A DNA stretch of 52,536 bases from Polyangiaceae bacterium (lineage in GTDB: Bacteria > Myxococcota_A > Polyangia > Polyangiales > Polyangiaceae): NCBI GenBank assembly GCA_947475525.1, contig CANJMI010000026.1:1-52536 (forward strand). The letters are read 5' to 3'. Under the pieces are notes generated by a model. It was not told the origin of the DNA. It ran no database searches and was given only the letters and a program-made list of their open reading frames with translations. Below are positions 35,542-45,700 of this stretch, one piece after another (positions within the stretch are counted from its first letter, which is position 1; every line of letters begins with the position of its first letter). Made by a program: the position numbers and the translations under genes.

Positions 35542-36057
35542 ATGGCCGCGACCAAGCGAAGGCTGCCCGTCCTTCAACCGAAGGATGACGAAGGCGAATC
35601 GCGGCCCCCGTGGCAGTGGACTGCGATCGGCGGCGCCACGACGATGCTCGTGCTCTTGCCTCTCGCGATGGCGACGGCGTGGTTGGCGCGACACACCTAC
35701 GGGTCGTACGTTCACGGCGCGACCCCCGCGGAACTTCAACAGTCGGTCGAGGCGTTGACCGCTGGCCAGAGGATCTGGCTCAGTCTCCTTTCGGTCGTGG
35801 CGCCTATTTTTTCCCTCGCGGTCGCGAGCGTGGCGGGGGGCGCGCTCGTCGGGCGCTTCGGTGGGGCCGCTGGAAAACGCGAAGCGGCGCTCGGTGCCGT
35901 ACTCGCGGCCGCGGTAAGCTCGGCGATCGCTGCGCGTGGGTTCATCGCCGCGCCGGGTGGGGCGGTGCTTTGGCTTTTCACTTCGGTTGTCATGTTCGTC
36001 GTTTCCGGGGCGATGGGGCTCCTCGGTGGAGTCGCGGGCCTGCGGCTGCGTCGCTGA
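35542..36057 (+). CDS. Small membrane protein, unknown function
   Basis: 171 residues. A charged N-terminal tail of about 25 residues is followed by four predicted helices (about 27-49, 78-104, 115-134 and 140-166), rich in Gly and Ala. I do not recognise a family. The start is 3 bp after the exonuclease stop, so it belongs to the same transcript. Gly-rich helix contacts in helices two and four suggest a compact bundle, perhaps an oligomer. Confidence 0.65.
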   Translation: MAATKRRLPVLQPKDDEGESRPPWQWTAIGGATTMLVLLPLAMATAWLARHTYGSYVHGATPAELQQSVEALTAGQRIWLSLLSVVAPIFSLAVASVAGGALVGRFGGAAGKREAALGAVLAAAVSSAIAARGFIAAPGGAVLWLFTSVVMFVVSGAMGLLGGVAGLRLRR

Positions 36058-36168
36058 ATCGAGCCGCGTGTCGGCGACCTCGTTGCGGCGCACGCTAGGC
36101 AAGAGACGCGTCGGTCGCGTAGGCTCGGGCGCAGTCGTTGGTCCCGTTTCGACGCTTTGGAATTCGAC

Positions 36169-38256
36169 ATGAAACACGTTTCACGCTTCGCTTTCGTTGC
36201 CGCCCTCGCGGCCTCCTGTGCCCCGCTTGGCGGCGGCTGCGGCTCATCGTCGGACGCGCCCCCTGCGGACGCCTCGTCGACGGCGACGGGCGCATCGGGG
36301 CCTCCCGCGATCTGCAAGGTGCCGGCGGCGCCGAGCGGCACTTGGTACAAGGACATCACCGCGAAGGTGTTGCCCCAAGGCGGTGACCCCGACGCGGCTC
36401 CTACGGCGGGTTCGGTGCGCGCCGGCGATCTCGACGGTGACGGCTACCCGGATCTCGTGACGACGGGCGGCGAAGGGTTTCCAACCCGGCCTGCGGTGGG
36501 TACGGGTGGGCGTCGTGACACGGTTGGAAGTCGCACGCGCAACGTGTTTATGAATCGCCCCGATCCGAGCGATCCGACTGGCACCAAGCGCATCTTCGTG
36601 GACGCGACCGAAGACTCGCACCTGCTCGATACGCGCGACGGTAAAGGCGGCTACGCCTTTGGTGTGGCAAGCCTTGGTGACGTCGACAACGACGGCGATC
36701 TCGATGTCGTCGTTGGGCCTAGCGACGCGGGCGCCGGTCAGCGTCTCTCCGACGATCCGGGCGCCGTGATGCTGAACGACGGCAAAGGGCGCTTCTCGCT
36801 CGGGCCCGCGGGCACCGGGCTCGACAAGGTGACGGGCTACGCGTCCGCAACGTGCACGCTCCTCGACTACGACAAGGATGGGGCGCTCGACTTTCTGCCC
36901 GGGACGTTCGCGTACCCGCCGCCGAACTTCAAGCCGCCGGTCCTCTTGCGCGGGACCGCGGACGGAAACTTCGTCGACATGGCGAAGGGCCTCGGCTTCC
37001 CCAAATTCTGCAAGGCGCCGGTCGGCGGAGCGCCGACGTGTTCACCGAACTATGGCCTCACCGCCTGCGATCTCGACATGGACGGCGATCAAGACATCCT
37101 CTTCGCGTCGTACGGTCGCGAGCCGAATCAAATCTGGCGCAACGACGGCGGGAGCTTCACCGACGTCGCTCTTGAGACGGGTCTCGCTTACGATGATCGC
37201 CAGGATTTTTCGGACGATCAATCGTACCGCTGCTACTGCAAAAATCGCCCGGGCACATGCGATCCCGAGCCTCCTGCGCCAGCTCAAGGGATCTGCGAGG
37301 GCTTCGGAATCAAGCTCTGCCAAAATGCGCATTGCACGTTTGCGCCGGCGACCTCGTGCACGACCGACGACGAGTGCTTCGGCGACGCGCGCGGTTGGTA
37401 TCCCGGCTACTCGGACAAGCCGTGGCGCCTCGGCGGGAACAACTATTCACTCGCCTGTGGCGACATCGATAACGACGGCGACATGGACATCATGACCTCG
37501 ACGATCCGCCACGCGGATGTCGGAAGCGCGTCCGATCCGTCCGAGCTCTGCTTCAACGACGCGGCCCCGGGCGGTCCCCTCGGGAAGTTCCGACGCCCCG
37601 GCCCCAAGGCGACGGGCATCGATCGCACCGACTTCGAGAAGGGGCTCAACTGGAACACCGGTGACCTCACCACGACGATGGCCGACATGGACAACGACGG
37701 CCTGAAGGACATCTACCTCGCGTCGTCCGACTACCCTGGCGATCACGGTTGGGTCTACCGGCAAAAGGCCGATCACACCTTCGAGGACGCGACCGAGGCC
37801 TCGGGCATCGGCCAAGTGCAGAGTCACGGTCTGGCGTTCTTCGACTACGACAAGGACGGCGATCTCGACGTCGCCATCGGGACCTCGACGATGCGCGTCG
37901 GAGGTCATGCCACGCTCGTCGTTTACGAGAACACCGTCGGTCAGGCTTCGAACTGGCTGCAGGTGGAGCTTCAGGGTGGCGGGGTGGGCAAGACGAACCG
38001 CTCGGCTATCGGTGCGCTCGTCAAAGTTACGGCGGGCGGCTTGACACAACAGCAAGAACTTCAAGGCGGCCATTCTGCTACGACGACCCAGAACGAGCTC
38101 GTCCTGACCTTTGGCCTCGGCACAGCGTGTGCGATAGACAAGCTCGAAGTTCGTTGGCTCGACGCGGTCAACACCGTGGCGACGTACGCGAACGTTCAGC
38201 CGAATTATCGCGTCACGATCACGGAAGGCAAGCCCGCGGTTGCGTACGTCGAGTGA
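36169..38256 (+). CDS. FG-GAP/VCBS-repeat lipoprotein with an ASPIC/UnbV end (CRTAC1-like)
   Basis: 695 residues from the ATG at 36169. The signal peptide has a lipobox-like end near GGGC. Several FG-GAP blades with calcium-binding loops follow: DLDGDGYPDLV, DVDNDGDLDVV, DYDKDGALDFL, DLDMDGDQDIL, DIDNDGDMDIM, DMDNDGLKDIY and DYDKDGDLDVA. They should form an integrin-alpha-like propeller. A Cys-rich insert (about 345-405, with CYCKNRPGTC and CTTDDECFG) interrupts the blades. The C-terminus (ELQGGGVGKTNRSAIGALV, ending in VTITEGKP) is an ASPIC/UnbV domain. The product is a surface adhesin-like or binding protein of unknown ligand. An ASPIC end after FG-GAP repeats is typical of CRTAC1-like proteins. 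Confidence 0.88.
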   Translation: MKHVSRFAFVAALAASCAPLGGGCGSSSDAPPADASSTATGASGPPAICKVPAAPSGTWYKDITAKVLPQGGDPDAAPTAGSVRAGDLDGDGYPDLVTTGGEGFPTRPAVGTGGRRDTVGSRTRNVFMNRPDPSDPTGTKRIFVDATEDSHLLDTRDGKGGYAFGVASLGDVDNDGDLDVVVGPSDAGAGQRLSDDPGAVMLNDGKGRFSLGPAGTGLDKVTGYASATCTLLDYDKDGALDFLPGTFAYPPPNFKPPVLLRGTADGNFVDMAKGLGFPKFCKAPVGGAPTCSPNYGLTACDLDMDGDQDILFASYGREPNQIWRNDGGSFTDVALETGLAYDDRQDFSDDQSYRCYCKNRPGTCDPEPPAPAQGICEGFGIKLCQNAHCTFAPATSCTTDDECFGDARGWYPGYSDKPWRLGGNNYSLACGDIDNDGDMDIMTSTIRHADVGSASDPSELCFNDAAPGGPLGKFRRPGPKATGIDRTDFEKGLNWNTGDLTTTMADMDNDGLKDIYLASSDYPGDHGWVYRQKADHTFEDATEASGIGQVQSHGLAFFDYDKDGDLDVAIGTSTMRVGGHATLVVYENTVGQASNWLQVELQGGGVGKTNRSAIGALVKVTAGGLTQQQELQGGHSATTTQNELVLTFGLGTACAIDKLEVRWLDAVNTVATYANVQPNYRVTITEGKPAVAYVE

Positions 38257-38275
38257 GCGCGCGCCAGCGTTGGCG

Positions 38276-39025
38276 TTAGAATCGATACGCGGCGGAGGCG
38301 CTGAGCACCGGCGCCTTCACCCATGTGGTGTAGACGTCGTCCAGGAAGGTGTTGGTCGCGGCGGACAGCTCGGGGAGCTCACGTGTGCTGCGCGGTCCGT
38401 TCAGGTAGAGCCGCGTCTTCGATGCGATGGTCTGGAGGTACTCGAGCGAGGTCCCCAGCACGAGCCGATCGGCGACGACCCAGCGCCAACCGACGCCCGC
38501 GTGAACACTCTCGAGTGTCGAGTCGATGTTGACGTTGAGGGCGTTGTAGTCGCTCGGGAAGGTCTTGTCCGTCACGGCCTCGACCGATTCCTTGCCGCCG
38601 AGGTGACCGCCGAGGGCGTTCAGCGTGTAGCCCACGTAGGCCTCGAAGCCCCGTGTGGGGAATGGCCGAATGCCAACGGCGATGCGCGCCGTGAGCGAGT
38701 CTTGAATGCCCGCCCGAATGAGGTCGGAGGTCGCGTCTGCCGTTGGGCCGCTGCCGTACGCACCAACACCCAACAAAAACGCGTCAATGGCTTCGACGTA
38801 CGGTGTACCGAGCCAGCCGAGTTCCCCGCGGAGCTGAAGACCAAACGGGCCTTCGATGATGGCTTGCGCGCCGGCGACCATGACCGGCACGGCCGTGACT
38901 ACCCCGACATCGACGGTCACCACGGGCTGTGCTTTTTCCGGCGGCTCGTCGGCCCGAATCGGAAGCGTGAAGAGTGTCGCGAGGCCTGCTGCGAGGGCGG
39001 CGCTGATGAGGTGGGGTGTGGTCAT
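38276..39025 (-). CDS. Outer-membrane beta-barrel protein
   Basis: 249 residues. The ATG at 39025 starts a signal peptide (TTPHLISAALAAGLATLF, then TLPIRA). The mature chain alternates hydrophobic residues in about eight strands and ends in ASAAYRF, with the terminal Phe recognised by the BAM complex. It resembles small eight-stranded barrels, but I cannot name the family. The frame is open for another 330 codons upstream, but that part is antisense to the pentapeptide-repeat gene and has strong composition bias, so it is rejected. It is divergent from the spike island, sharing a 157-bp control region, and convergent with the CRTAC1-like gene. Confidence 0.78.
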   Translation of the reverse strand: MTTPHLISAALAAGLATLFTLPIRADEPPEKAQPVVTVDVGVVTAVPVMVAGAQAIIEGPFGLQLRGELGWLGTPYVEAIDAFLLGVGAYGSGPTADATSDLIRAGIQDSLTARIAVGIRPFPTRGFEAYVGYTLNALGGHLGGKESVEAVTDKTFPSDYNALNVNIDSTLESVHAGVGWRWVVADRLVLGTSLEYLQTIASKTRLYLNGPRSTRELPELSAATNTFLDDVYTTWVKAPVLSASAAYRF

Positions 39026-39182
39026 CGTGAGCGAACCTCGAAGCCAAAGCGAGCGAGCGCCGCAGTCCAACACGTTGCCGCGAGCGAGTCGATGTGCCTT
39101 CCTTCCAGAACGCGAACGATCAACGTTCGAATTCGCAACTTCGACCGTAACGCCCGTGAGAACCTGCGCCCCGGATTGACCG
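39026..39182. promoter_or_regulatory. Shared control region of the spike island and the divergent barrel gene
   Basis: This 157-bp gap must carry promoters for both directions. It contains a short inverted repeat, CGAACG at 39113-39118 and CGTTCG at 39124-39129, and a palindromic CGAATTCG right after it (39128-39135). It could be an operator. I see no convincing -35/-10 or -24/-12 pair. Confidence 0.3.
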
Positions 39183-40247
39183 ATGGATACCGACCGGACA
39201 GCGCTTCTTGAACTCGCACGTCGCGGGGAGTTGATCGGTGCGCGCCTCGAATCGGCGAAGCTAAGCGGGGCCGATCTTCGCGGTGTCGATTTGCGGCGAA
39301 CGGAATGGCTCGACGCGGACCTCTCGCGGGCCAATCTCGACGGTGCGCTGCTGACCGGAGCGAAGCTCGTCGGCGCGCGAATGGAGGGAGCGTCTCTCGT
39401 GGGGGCACAGCTCGCGGACGCGACGCTGGATGGCGCGGTCCTCGCGGGAGCCGACTTGCGGCAAGCGAACTTCACCGACGCGACGCTCGTTGCCGCCGAC
39501 GTCCGGGGCGCCATTCTCGGCCAGACGATCTGGATGAACGTCGACTTTTCCGCGGCGAACCTCGCCGGCCTGGAGTTTAGCGAAAGCCGCGTCGTGTGCG
39601 CTTCGCTTGCGAAAGCCGACCTCCGTGGGGCGCGATTTCGCGTCGCCGATTTCGCAGGCGCCGACCTGCGCACAACGTTGCTCGACGGGTCGACCGTGTT
39701 CGAGCAATGCGGGTTCGAGCGGGCCGACTTCGAAGGGGTCTCGCTGCAGGACGGGTCGCTCGTGCGCTGCCGCTTCGACGGCGCGAACTTGAGCGATGCC
39801 GATTGGTCGCGTTCCGATCTTCGGCAAGCGAACTTCAGCGCTGCGCTCTTGGTGCGCACGCGCATGCTCGCAGTCCGCGCCTCGCGTGCGAGCTTCGCGA
39901 ACGCCATCGCGCCCGAGGTGAATTTCAGCGGTGCGATGCTCGAGGACGCCGAGTTCGGTGGCTGTGATGCACCGAAAGCAAACTTTACCGCGGCACGCTT
40001 GGCCAAGGCGCGCTTCGTCAACGCGAAACTGATAGGCGCGTTCTTCGTTGGCGCCGACCTGAAGCTCGCTGATTTTGCGCACGCGACACTCTCGGCGGCG
40101 CACTTCGATGCCTCGACGCTCGACTATGCGAACCTGCACCGCGCGACGCTCGCGGGCGCCTCGTTTGCGGGCGCATCGCAAGTTGGGCTCCGCACGACGG
40201 ATTCGGCGTTGGCGCAGGCCGAGGACTTTTCAACCGCGGGAGGATGA
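39183..40247 (+). CDS. Pentapeptide-repeat protein
   Basis: 354 residues made almost wholly of pentapeptide repeats of the A(D/N)LXX kind from residue 20 on, e.g. LSGADLRGVDLRR, DLSRANLDGALLTGAKL and ADLRQANFTDATL. It should fold into a right-handed quadrilateral beta-helix about 60 coils of five residues long. There is no signal peptide. It is the first gene of the spike island and ends 3 bp before the PAAR-like gene. Pentapeptide proteins occur as separate or fused parts of type VI secretion tips and effectors, where the rod may serve as adaptor or cargo carrier. No toxic enzyme domain is visible. Confidence 0.9.
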   Translation: MDTDRTALLELARRGELIGARLESAKLSGADLRGVDLRRTEWLDADLSRANLDGALLTGAKLVGARMEGASLVGAQLADATLDGAVLAGADLRQANFTDATLVAADVRGAILGQTIWMNVDFSAANLAGLEFSESRVVCASLAKADLRGARFRVADFAGADLRTTLLDGSTVFEQCGFERADFEGVSLQDGSLVRCRFDGANLSDADWSRSDLRQANFSAALLVRTRMLAVRASRASFANAIAPEVNFSGAMLEDAEFGGCDAPKANFTAARLAKARFVNAKLIGAFFVGADLKLADFAHATLSAAHFDASTLDYANLHRATLAGASFAGASQVGLRTTDSALAQAEDFSTAGG

Positions 40248-40250
40248 GCG

Positions 40251-40661
40251 ATGGGACTTCCAGCAGCATCGAAGGCGGGGGGCATGTGCATGGGTGTGCC
40301 CGACGTGTGCAAAGTACCTGCGCCGCCTGCACCACCGATCCCGATGCCGTTTCCGAATCAAGCGATGCTCGCGACCGCGACCAAGACGTGCGCCAAGGTG
40401 CAGATCGAGTGCATGGACGTCGTCGTCGAGACCTCCGAGATTCCGAACAGCAACGGTGACGAGGCCGGCGTCGGAGGCGGCGTCGTGTCGAATACCTTTG
40501 CGCAGAAGGTCGTGTTCAAGCTCGGTAGCACCACAGTGAAGGCACAAGGCAAAGGCTTCGCTTATCAGTCCGCGATGACCGCCCACAACGGCTCGAATCC
40601 GAACATGCCCGCGGGTCTCCACTCCGCTCCGAGCCAAGCCAAAGTCAGTGTGATGCCGTGA
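40251..40661 (+). CDS. PAAR-like DUF4150 spike-tip protein
   Basis: 136 residues, a DUF4150 / Tox-PAAR-like protein. Typical features are the N-terminal Pro/Met-rich stretch with CKVPAPPAPPIPMPFPNQA, the residues PNSNGDEAG, and GGVVSNTFAQKVVF. The domain is thought to form the sharp cone that caps a VgrG trimer and to carry effectors. Here it is a solo domain without a C-terminal toxin. The ATG has GGGAGG seven bases upstream (40238-40243). Its stop overlaps the DUF2169 start as GTGA, so the tip and its adaptor are probably translated together. Confidence 0.9.
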   Translation: MGLPAASKAGGMCMGVPDVCKVPAPPAPPIPMPFPNQAMLATATKTCAKVQIECMDVVVETSEIPNSNGDEAGVGGGVVSNTFAQKVVFKLGSTTVKAQGKGFAYQSAMTAHNGSNPNMPAGLHSAPSQAKVSVMP

Positions 40662-42778
40662 CGGCGCCGTCGGGTTTTTCAATCCCGCTGCGGTTCGCGT
40701 TGCCGCCGCGCGCGAAGGAGGTGGTTCCAATTCTCGAGAGCCCGGGGCTTGCGGCCGCGTGTTTTGGCTTTCAACTTCAGCCCCCGACCGAGTGCATCAT
40801 CCTCGCGGTCAAAGCCACGTTTGCGCTGGTTCCGGGCGGGGTCGCCACGTGGTGTGAGGAAGCCGAGCCGCTCTCGGGAGACGAGCCGCTCTCGGACGAT
40901 GTGGTCAATCCTCCCGGAGAAGCCCACGAAGGAGGGAGCCTCGCGCGGGCGACTGACTTTGCCCCATGGAAGCCTCGCGCAGACGTCACGCTGACGGGGC
41001 ACGCGTACCCTTCCCACACGGCGCATGCTGCCCACACGGCGCAGGTATCGCACGTGGCCCTGACGTTCGGCGCCCTTCACCAGCGGGCCGCGGTGCTCGG
41101 CGATCGTGAGTGGCACGGAGAGGTTCCGACGGCGCCCGCAACCTTCGATCGAATGCCGCTCGTTTGGGAGCGCGCTTTCGGCGGCAAAGGCTTTCCGAAA
41201 AATCCGTGCGGCCGCGGTTTCCACGGTGCGATGTTGCCGAATCTCGAACAGGCTACGGGCTTGATTCGCTCCCCGAAGGACGCGCCCGAGCCCGTGTGTT
41301 TTGCGCCCGTCCCGCGGGAGTGGCAGCTTCGCGCGCACAAGCTCGGGACCTACGACGCGGCGTGGCGTGCGCAGCGATGGCCGTATTTTCCAAGGGATTT
41401 CGACTGGTCCTACATGAACGCGGCCCCGGTCCCGCTCCAGATTGACTACCCCACCGGCGCCGAGCACTTCGAGCTCGCGGGCGTCCATCCGACGCTCCCG
41501 TCGATCGTAGGCACGCTCCCCGGACTCCGCGCGCGAGCGTTTGCGCTTGGGACCGATGAGGCTGGCTCCACCTTTCGTGAGCTGCCGCTCAAGCTCGACA
41601 CGGTGAGTTTCGACGCCGATGCGCTGCGAGTCTCGCTGGTTTGGCGAGGACACCTCGAGGCGAGCCATGCCTGCGCCCCCGAAGTCTCGCGGTTTTACGT
41701 CATCCTCGAGCCCACAGCGGAGCCCACGCCAATCTCCGGCGTGTTCGCGCGCATGACCGAGGAGCTCGTCGCGCGTTATGGTCCGGGCGTCATCCTTCCG
41801 TCGAACGATCCCCCCGTCGTTCCGGCCGCGCCGCCGCCGCAACCGAAGGCACCGACTCCGCGCGTCGATCGGGCACAAGCGCTTGAGTTCATCGCCTCGC
41901 GTGAGTCTCTCGCCGGTGCCGATCTTGCTGGCTACGATCTCTCGGCGGTCGAGTTGTCGCACCGTGATCTCGCAGGAGCGAACCTCGTCGGAGCGTTGCT
42001 CGAAGGCGCGAACCTCAGCGGCGCGAACCTCAGCGGCGCGCGGCTCACGCGGGCCTATGCACCGTCGGTGAATTTGCGTGGAGCGAACCTCGCGGGAGCA
42101 AACCTCGCCGAGGCGGTGCTGACGGCGAGCGACCTCAGCTCGGCCGTGCTCGACTACGCGACGCTGGCTGAAGCCCACGCGGTCGGGGCTCGCTTCGAGG
42201 GCGCTGCGCTCGCGCATGCGAACCTCACCGACGCGGTGTTCGATGACGCGGTATTCGACCGCGCGGTGGCGAGTGGTGCGGCGTTCTCGGGCGCTTGGCT
42301 GAGGCGTGCGTCTTTTGTGGAGGCGACCCTCGAGGACGCGCAGGCTTACGAGATTGAAGCCGAAGGCGCGAGCTTCGATCGCGCGCGTATGGCGCGGCTA
42401 CGAGGTGACGGCGCGAAGTTGTCGCGTGCATCGTTCGTCGGGGCGGACGCGAGTGACGCGAGCTTCGACTCCGCGGTCCTTGCCGCGGCGCGCCTCGATG
42501 GGGTGACGCTCTCGGACGCGGTACTGGCCCACGCTGATTTTACAGGCGCCGTGCTCGATCGCGCGACGTTGAAGGGAGCGCGGCTCCGCTATGCGAACCT
42601 CGAGCGCGCCGCCTGTCGCAAAGCCAACCTGATGGAGGCGAGCCTCGAGGGCGCGAACCTCCATCAGGCGGATCTCCGAGGCGCGAACTTGTACGGCTGC
42701 AATCTGAACGGCGCGTCGCTCGACGGCACTCAACTCGAACTCGCGATTCTCGCGAACACCCTGCTCGCTCCCCACTGA
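40658..42778 (+). CDS. DUF2169 adaptor fused to a pentapeptide-repeat rod
   Basis: 706 residues. The N-terminal part (about 1-350) is a DUF2169 domain: VKATFALVPGG, WERAFGGKGFPKNPCGRGF and WPYFPRDFDWSYMNAAP are its hallmarks. A Pro-rich hinge (VVPAAPPPQPKAPTP, near 390) leads into pentapeptide repeats from about 407 to the end, such as LAGANLVGALLEGANLSGAN. DUF2169 proteins are chaperone/adaptor proteins that load cargo onto type VI spikes. The GTG start overlaps the DUF4150 stop by 4 bp. A DUF2169-pentapeptide fusion is known among type VI effectors and adaptors. No catalytic domain is visible in the repeats. Confidence 0.9.
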   Translation: MTAPSGFSIPLRFALPPRAKEVVPILESPGLAAACFGFQLQPPTECIILAVKATFALVPGGVATWCEEAEPLSGDEPLSDDVVNPPGEAHEGGSLARATDFAPWKPRADVTLTGHAYPSHTAHAAHTAQVSHVALTFGALHQRAAVLGDREWHGEVPTAPATFDRMPLVWERAFGGKGFPKNPCGRGFHGAMLPNLEQATGLIRSPKDAPEPVCFAPVPREWQLRAHKLGTYDAAWRAQRWPYFPRDFDWSYMNAAPVPLQIDYPTGAEHFELAGVHPTLPSIVGTLPGLRARAFALGTDEAGSTFRELPLKLDTVSFDADALRVSLVWRGHLEASHACAPEVSRFYVILEPTAEPTPISGVFARMTEELVARYGPGVILPSNDPPVVPAAPPPQPKAPTPRVDRAQALEFIASRESLAGADLAGYDLSAVELSHRDLAGANLVGALLEGANLSGANLSGARLTRAYAPSVNLRGANLAGANLAEAVLTASDLSSAVLDYATLAEAHAVGARFEGAALAHANLTDAVFDDAVFDRAVASGAAFSGAWLRRASFVEATLEDAQAYEIEAEGASFDRARMARLRGDGAKLSRASFVGADASDASFDSAVLAAARLDGVTLSDAVLAHADFTGAVLDRATLKGARLRYANLERAACRKANLMEASLEGANLHQADLRGANLYGCNLNGASLDGTQLELAILANTLLAPH

Positions 42779-42788
42779 AGAGGTCCCA

Positions 42789-45700
42789 ATGTCCGAGGAT
42801 AACAAGGTCGCACCGAGCCGCTTCTCCATCCTCGTTCCGGAACCGAAGACGCGCCTCAACATGGGCAAGCCCGAGGCCGGCGCCAACGCCTTCGGCTACC
42901 CGGGGATCTCGCTGCAAGCCGAAGGTAACTTCTTCGCGGACATCGCCAAGACGCTCCACGTGCAGAGCGCCTTCAAGGTCCACTTGCAGGCGGGCGACCA
43001 CTGGGACCAGTTCGCCTACAAGAACATGACGATGGCCGCGAACCTCAACGCGACCTTGGCGGCCAACGCTAAAGTCGTGATCGCGGCGGGGGCCGGGCAA
43101 CCCAACTTCCCCACGATTCCTTACGGAGAATCGAGCCCGACGTGGATCGATTACAACAACCTTAAGCTTCATTACACCATCGACACCGTCTCGCTGGGAT
43201 TGAAGAAGCTTTTCTATGGCGCGGGATGGGAGACCGAGCAGAAGAAGCCCAAGACCATCCAAGACAAGTGGTTTTCGGACGACCCCCCGCCGATGACTGA
43301 CGGGATGCTTCACGAGCTCGACACGATGTTGCTCGACCTCGGTTACGACCGGAAGGCCCAGGCGTCGACCTTCACAGCCTTCCTCCGGCCGCTGAAGTGG
43401 GCCCCCGACTTCATCTCGGCTCAACCCCTCACGCTGCCTTGGAATTGGGAGACGAGCGAGTTCAAGTTTCTCCTATCCGCGGACCCTTATGCGCCGAGCG
43501 CCGTGATGGGCCTGGGCCCCGCGCGTGTATGGACGACGTTCATGGCGTACGTGCTGCAGACGGGCGTGCTCGTGAAACGCCTCTCCGACACACTCGAGGC
43601 GTTGATCCCGTCGATCGCCGAGTTCGCGCTGATATCTCGGATCCGCGGACTTGTTTTCGCGGCGCGCTCGTTCAACGAGGCCATCGTCAAGACCGACCCG
43701 AATGCGTGGAAGCAGTTCAACCCGAACGCTTCGGACAACGCGTGGAAGCAAGTCAAAAAGCAGAGCATGGAGCCCTTTTCGGCGGAGACCTGGAAAAAAA
43801 GCACCGCCGAGCTGACGAGCGCACCGGAGCCGTATGACCTGTCCAATTGCTCGTCATTCGAACTCGAGGTCCTCGACAAAGTAGGTGGCCCGGCGCGCAA
43901 GGTCGACTTCAGCGCGCTGGGGACGCCGGCGAAGATGACCCTCACGCTGAAAGACGAATTCACAGCGATCGCTCCGACGCTGACCGTTGGCCACAAACTA
44001 TCGCTCGGAGGCATCGTCGTCTGCTGCACGGCCGCGGGCGCCACTCCAGAGTGGAGTCATGGAGACGCCGCCGAGGAAGGCCTACCCGAAGGCTTCACTT
44101 ACGCGAGCGGACGCCTCGTAAAGGGCGGAGAGCTGTTCACGGCGGAAGAGTCGAGCCCGGCCTTGAGCTTCCAGGATCGCACGTTCGAGACCGGCACCCT
44201 GGCCCTCGTCGTCGATGGTACGCCCTACGCGGTACCCGGTCTCGCCGCGCTCAACGCGCTGAGCGGGAATGGCCGCGCAACCCAGCTCGCGGCGAAGCTC
44301 AACGGCGTTGGCGGCGCCACCGCAACGGCGTCGAACGCCACCGTCATTGTCACGAGTCCGAGCGTCGGAGGGAGGTCGTCGCTGGCATTGGCGGCGAGCG
44401 AACCGGTGCATGGCGAGCTCGGTCTCGAAGGTGAAGGCAAGCGCGATGCGGCGCGGCTCACCGCCGAGCAGCTTCGGGCCTACCTCGAAGGCAAAGGAAA
44501 CTTCACGGTGGAGTTTCAAGGCGTCGCGCCCGCTCGTTGGCTCGAGGTTAAGCACAACGTGTCGGGAAAACCCGGTTACCTCGAGTTTGGGGGCGAGCCC
44601 GCGAAGGTGTTTTTCGGAAAAGATCCGGCGAGTGCGGAGGGAACGGACCCGGGGAACTCCGCGAAAGACGTGCAGGCACCGCTCAATGCGTTGTTCGAGA
44701 TCACCGAGGGCAATGCGGTTAACGCGCTCTTTCGTCCCGTGCTCGACGCGGTCCAGCAAGTCGTCGAAGTGTGGGGCAAGATCGAAGACGCGGTGAAGGG
44801 TCTTCAGGCTGCCTTCACGCCACAGAAGGTGAAGCCCCACCTCATGCTCACGGCCGGAGTCGGAGGCGTCACCGTCGCGACAAACGGCGCGGTGAACGAG
44901 GTCGGGCACTCGGTGACGCTTATCGCAGCCGGCAACATGGAGGAGCCGAACACCGCGAAGTTCACCCCGCTCATCGAGCACGTCATGCACGCCGTCGAGG
45001 AAGGGAGCGAGGCCCTCGAGCATTATTTCTGGGGAAACCCCTACCACGCAGACCTTTTCCCGAAAGGAAGCGGCGCGATGAACCTGATCTCGAGCGGCCC
45101 GATCACGATGGTCGGTGCCGAAACGGTCAACGTGCTTTCGCAACAGAGCTTCAACCTCATCGCAACAAACGTCGAGGCCGTGTCGCACGAGAACCTCACG
45201 ATCGCATCGCATCGCGGCACCGTGTTGCTGCGAGGTCCGACGATTCAGCTCGGCGACGTGACGCCAGCGGGAGTCACGGCGAAGGCGCGTATGCCAACCG
45301 CGAGCGTCGTTCTGGATGCCGACAACACGGTTTCTGCGCGCACCAAGGCGGTCGGCATCTGGCTCGACGACGCGAAGACGTCGGTGTCGCTTGGCTCTCG
45401 AGCCGCGGCCGCGTTCGACTCGGCGAAGATGGGTCTTACCGTCAAGCCTGCCGAGATCGTCCTTGGGGACGCTGAAGCAAAACTGAAGCTTGCTGGCAAA
45501 GAAGCGACGCTCACGGCGAAGACGAAGATCGTCCTACACGTCAATGGAAAGTCCGACCTCGAAGCGACCGGAGGCAAGGTCGCGATCCATGGCGACCTTG
45601 ACGTCGGCGGCGTGCTCAGCGTGAAGGGCATGCCGATGCCGGCGCCGCCGGATATCCCGAGCCTCGCGGCAGTCAACATCGAGTTTGCGGTGCTGAAGGG

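Noticed and set aside
34549-36177. A 542-codon open frame on the minus strand
   Set aside because: It is antisense to the oxidoreductase, exonuclease and membrane protein genes, is dominated by Arg, Glu and Asp, and has no domain. Such frames are common in high-GC DNA.
39026-40021. Upstream extension of the outer-membrane barrel frame
   Set aside because: Antisense to pentapeptide repeats and made of repeating Ala/Ser/Arg strings mirrored from that repeat; the signal peptide starts at 39025.
40679-42217. A 512-codon minus-strand frame
   Set aside because: Mirror image of the DUF2169 and pentapeptide-repeat coding sequence, Arg/Glu-rich, with no start signal or domain.
39183-42778. Periodic 15-bp pattern over the two pentapeptide regions
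   Set aside because: It reflects the five-residue protein repeat and needs no other explanation.
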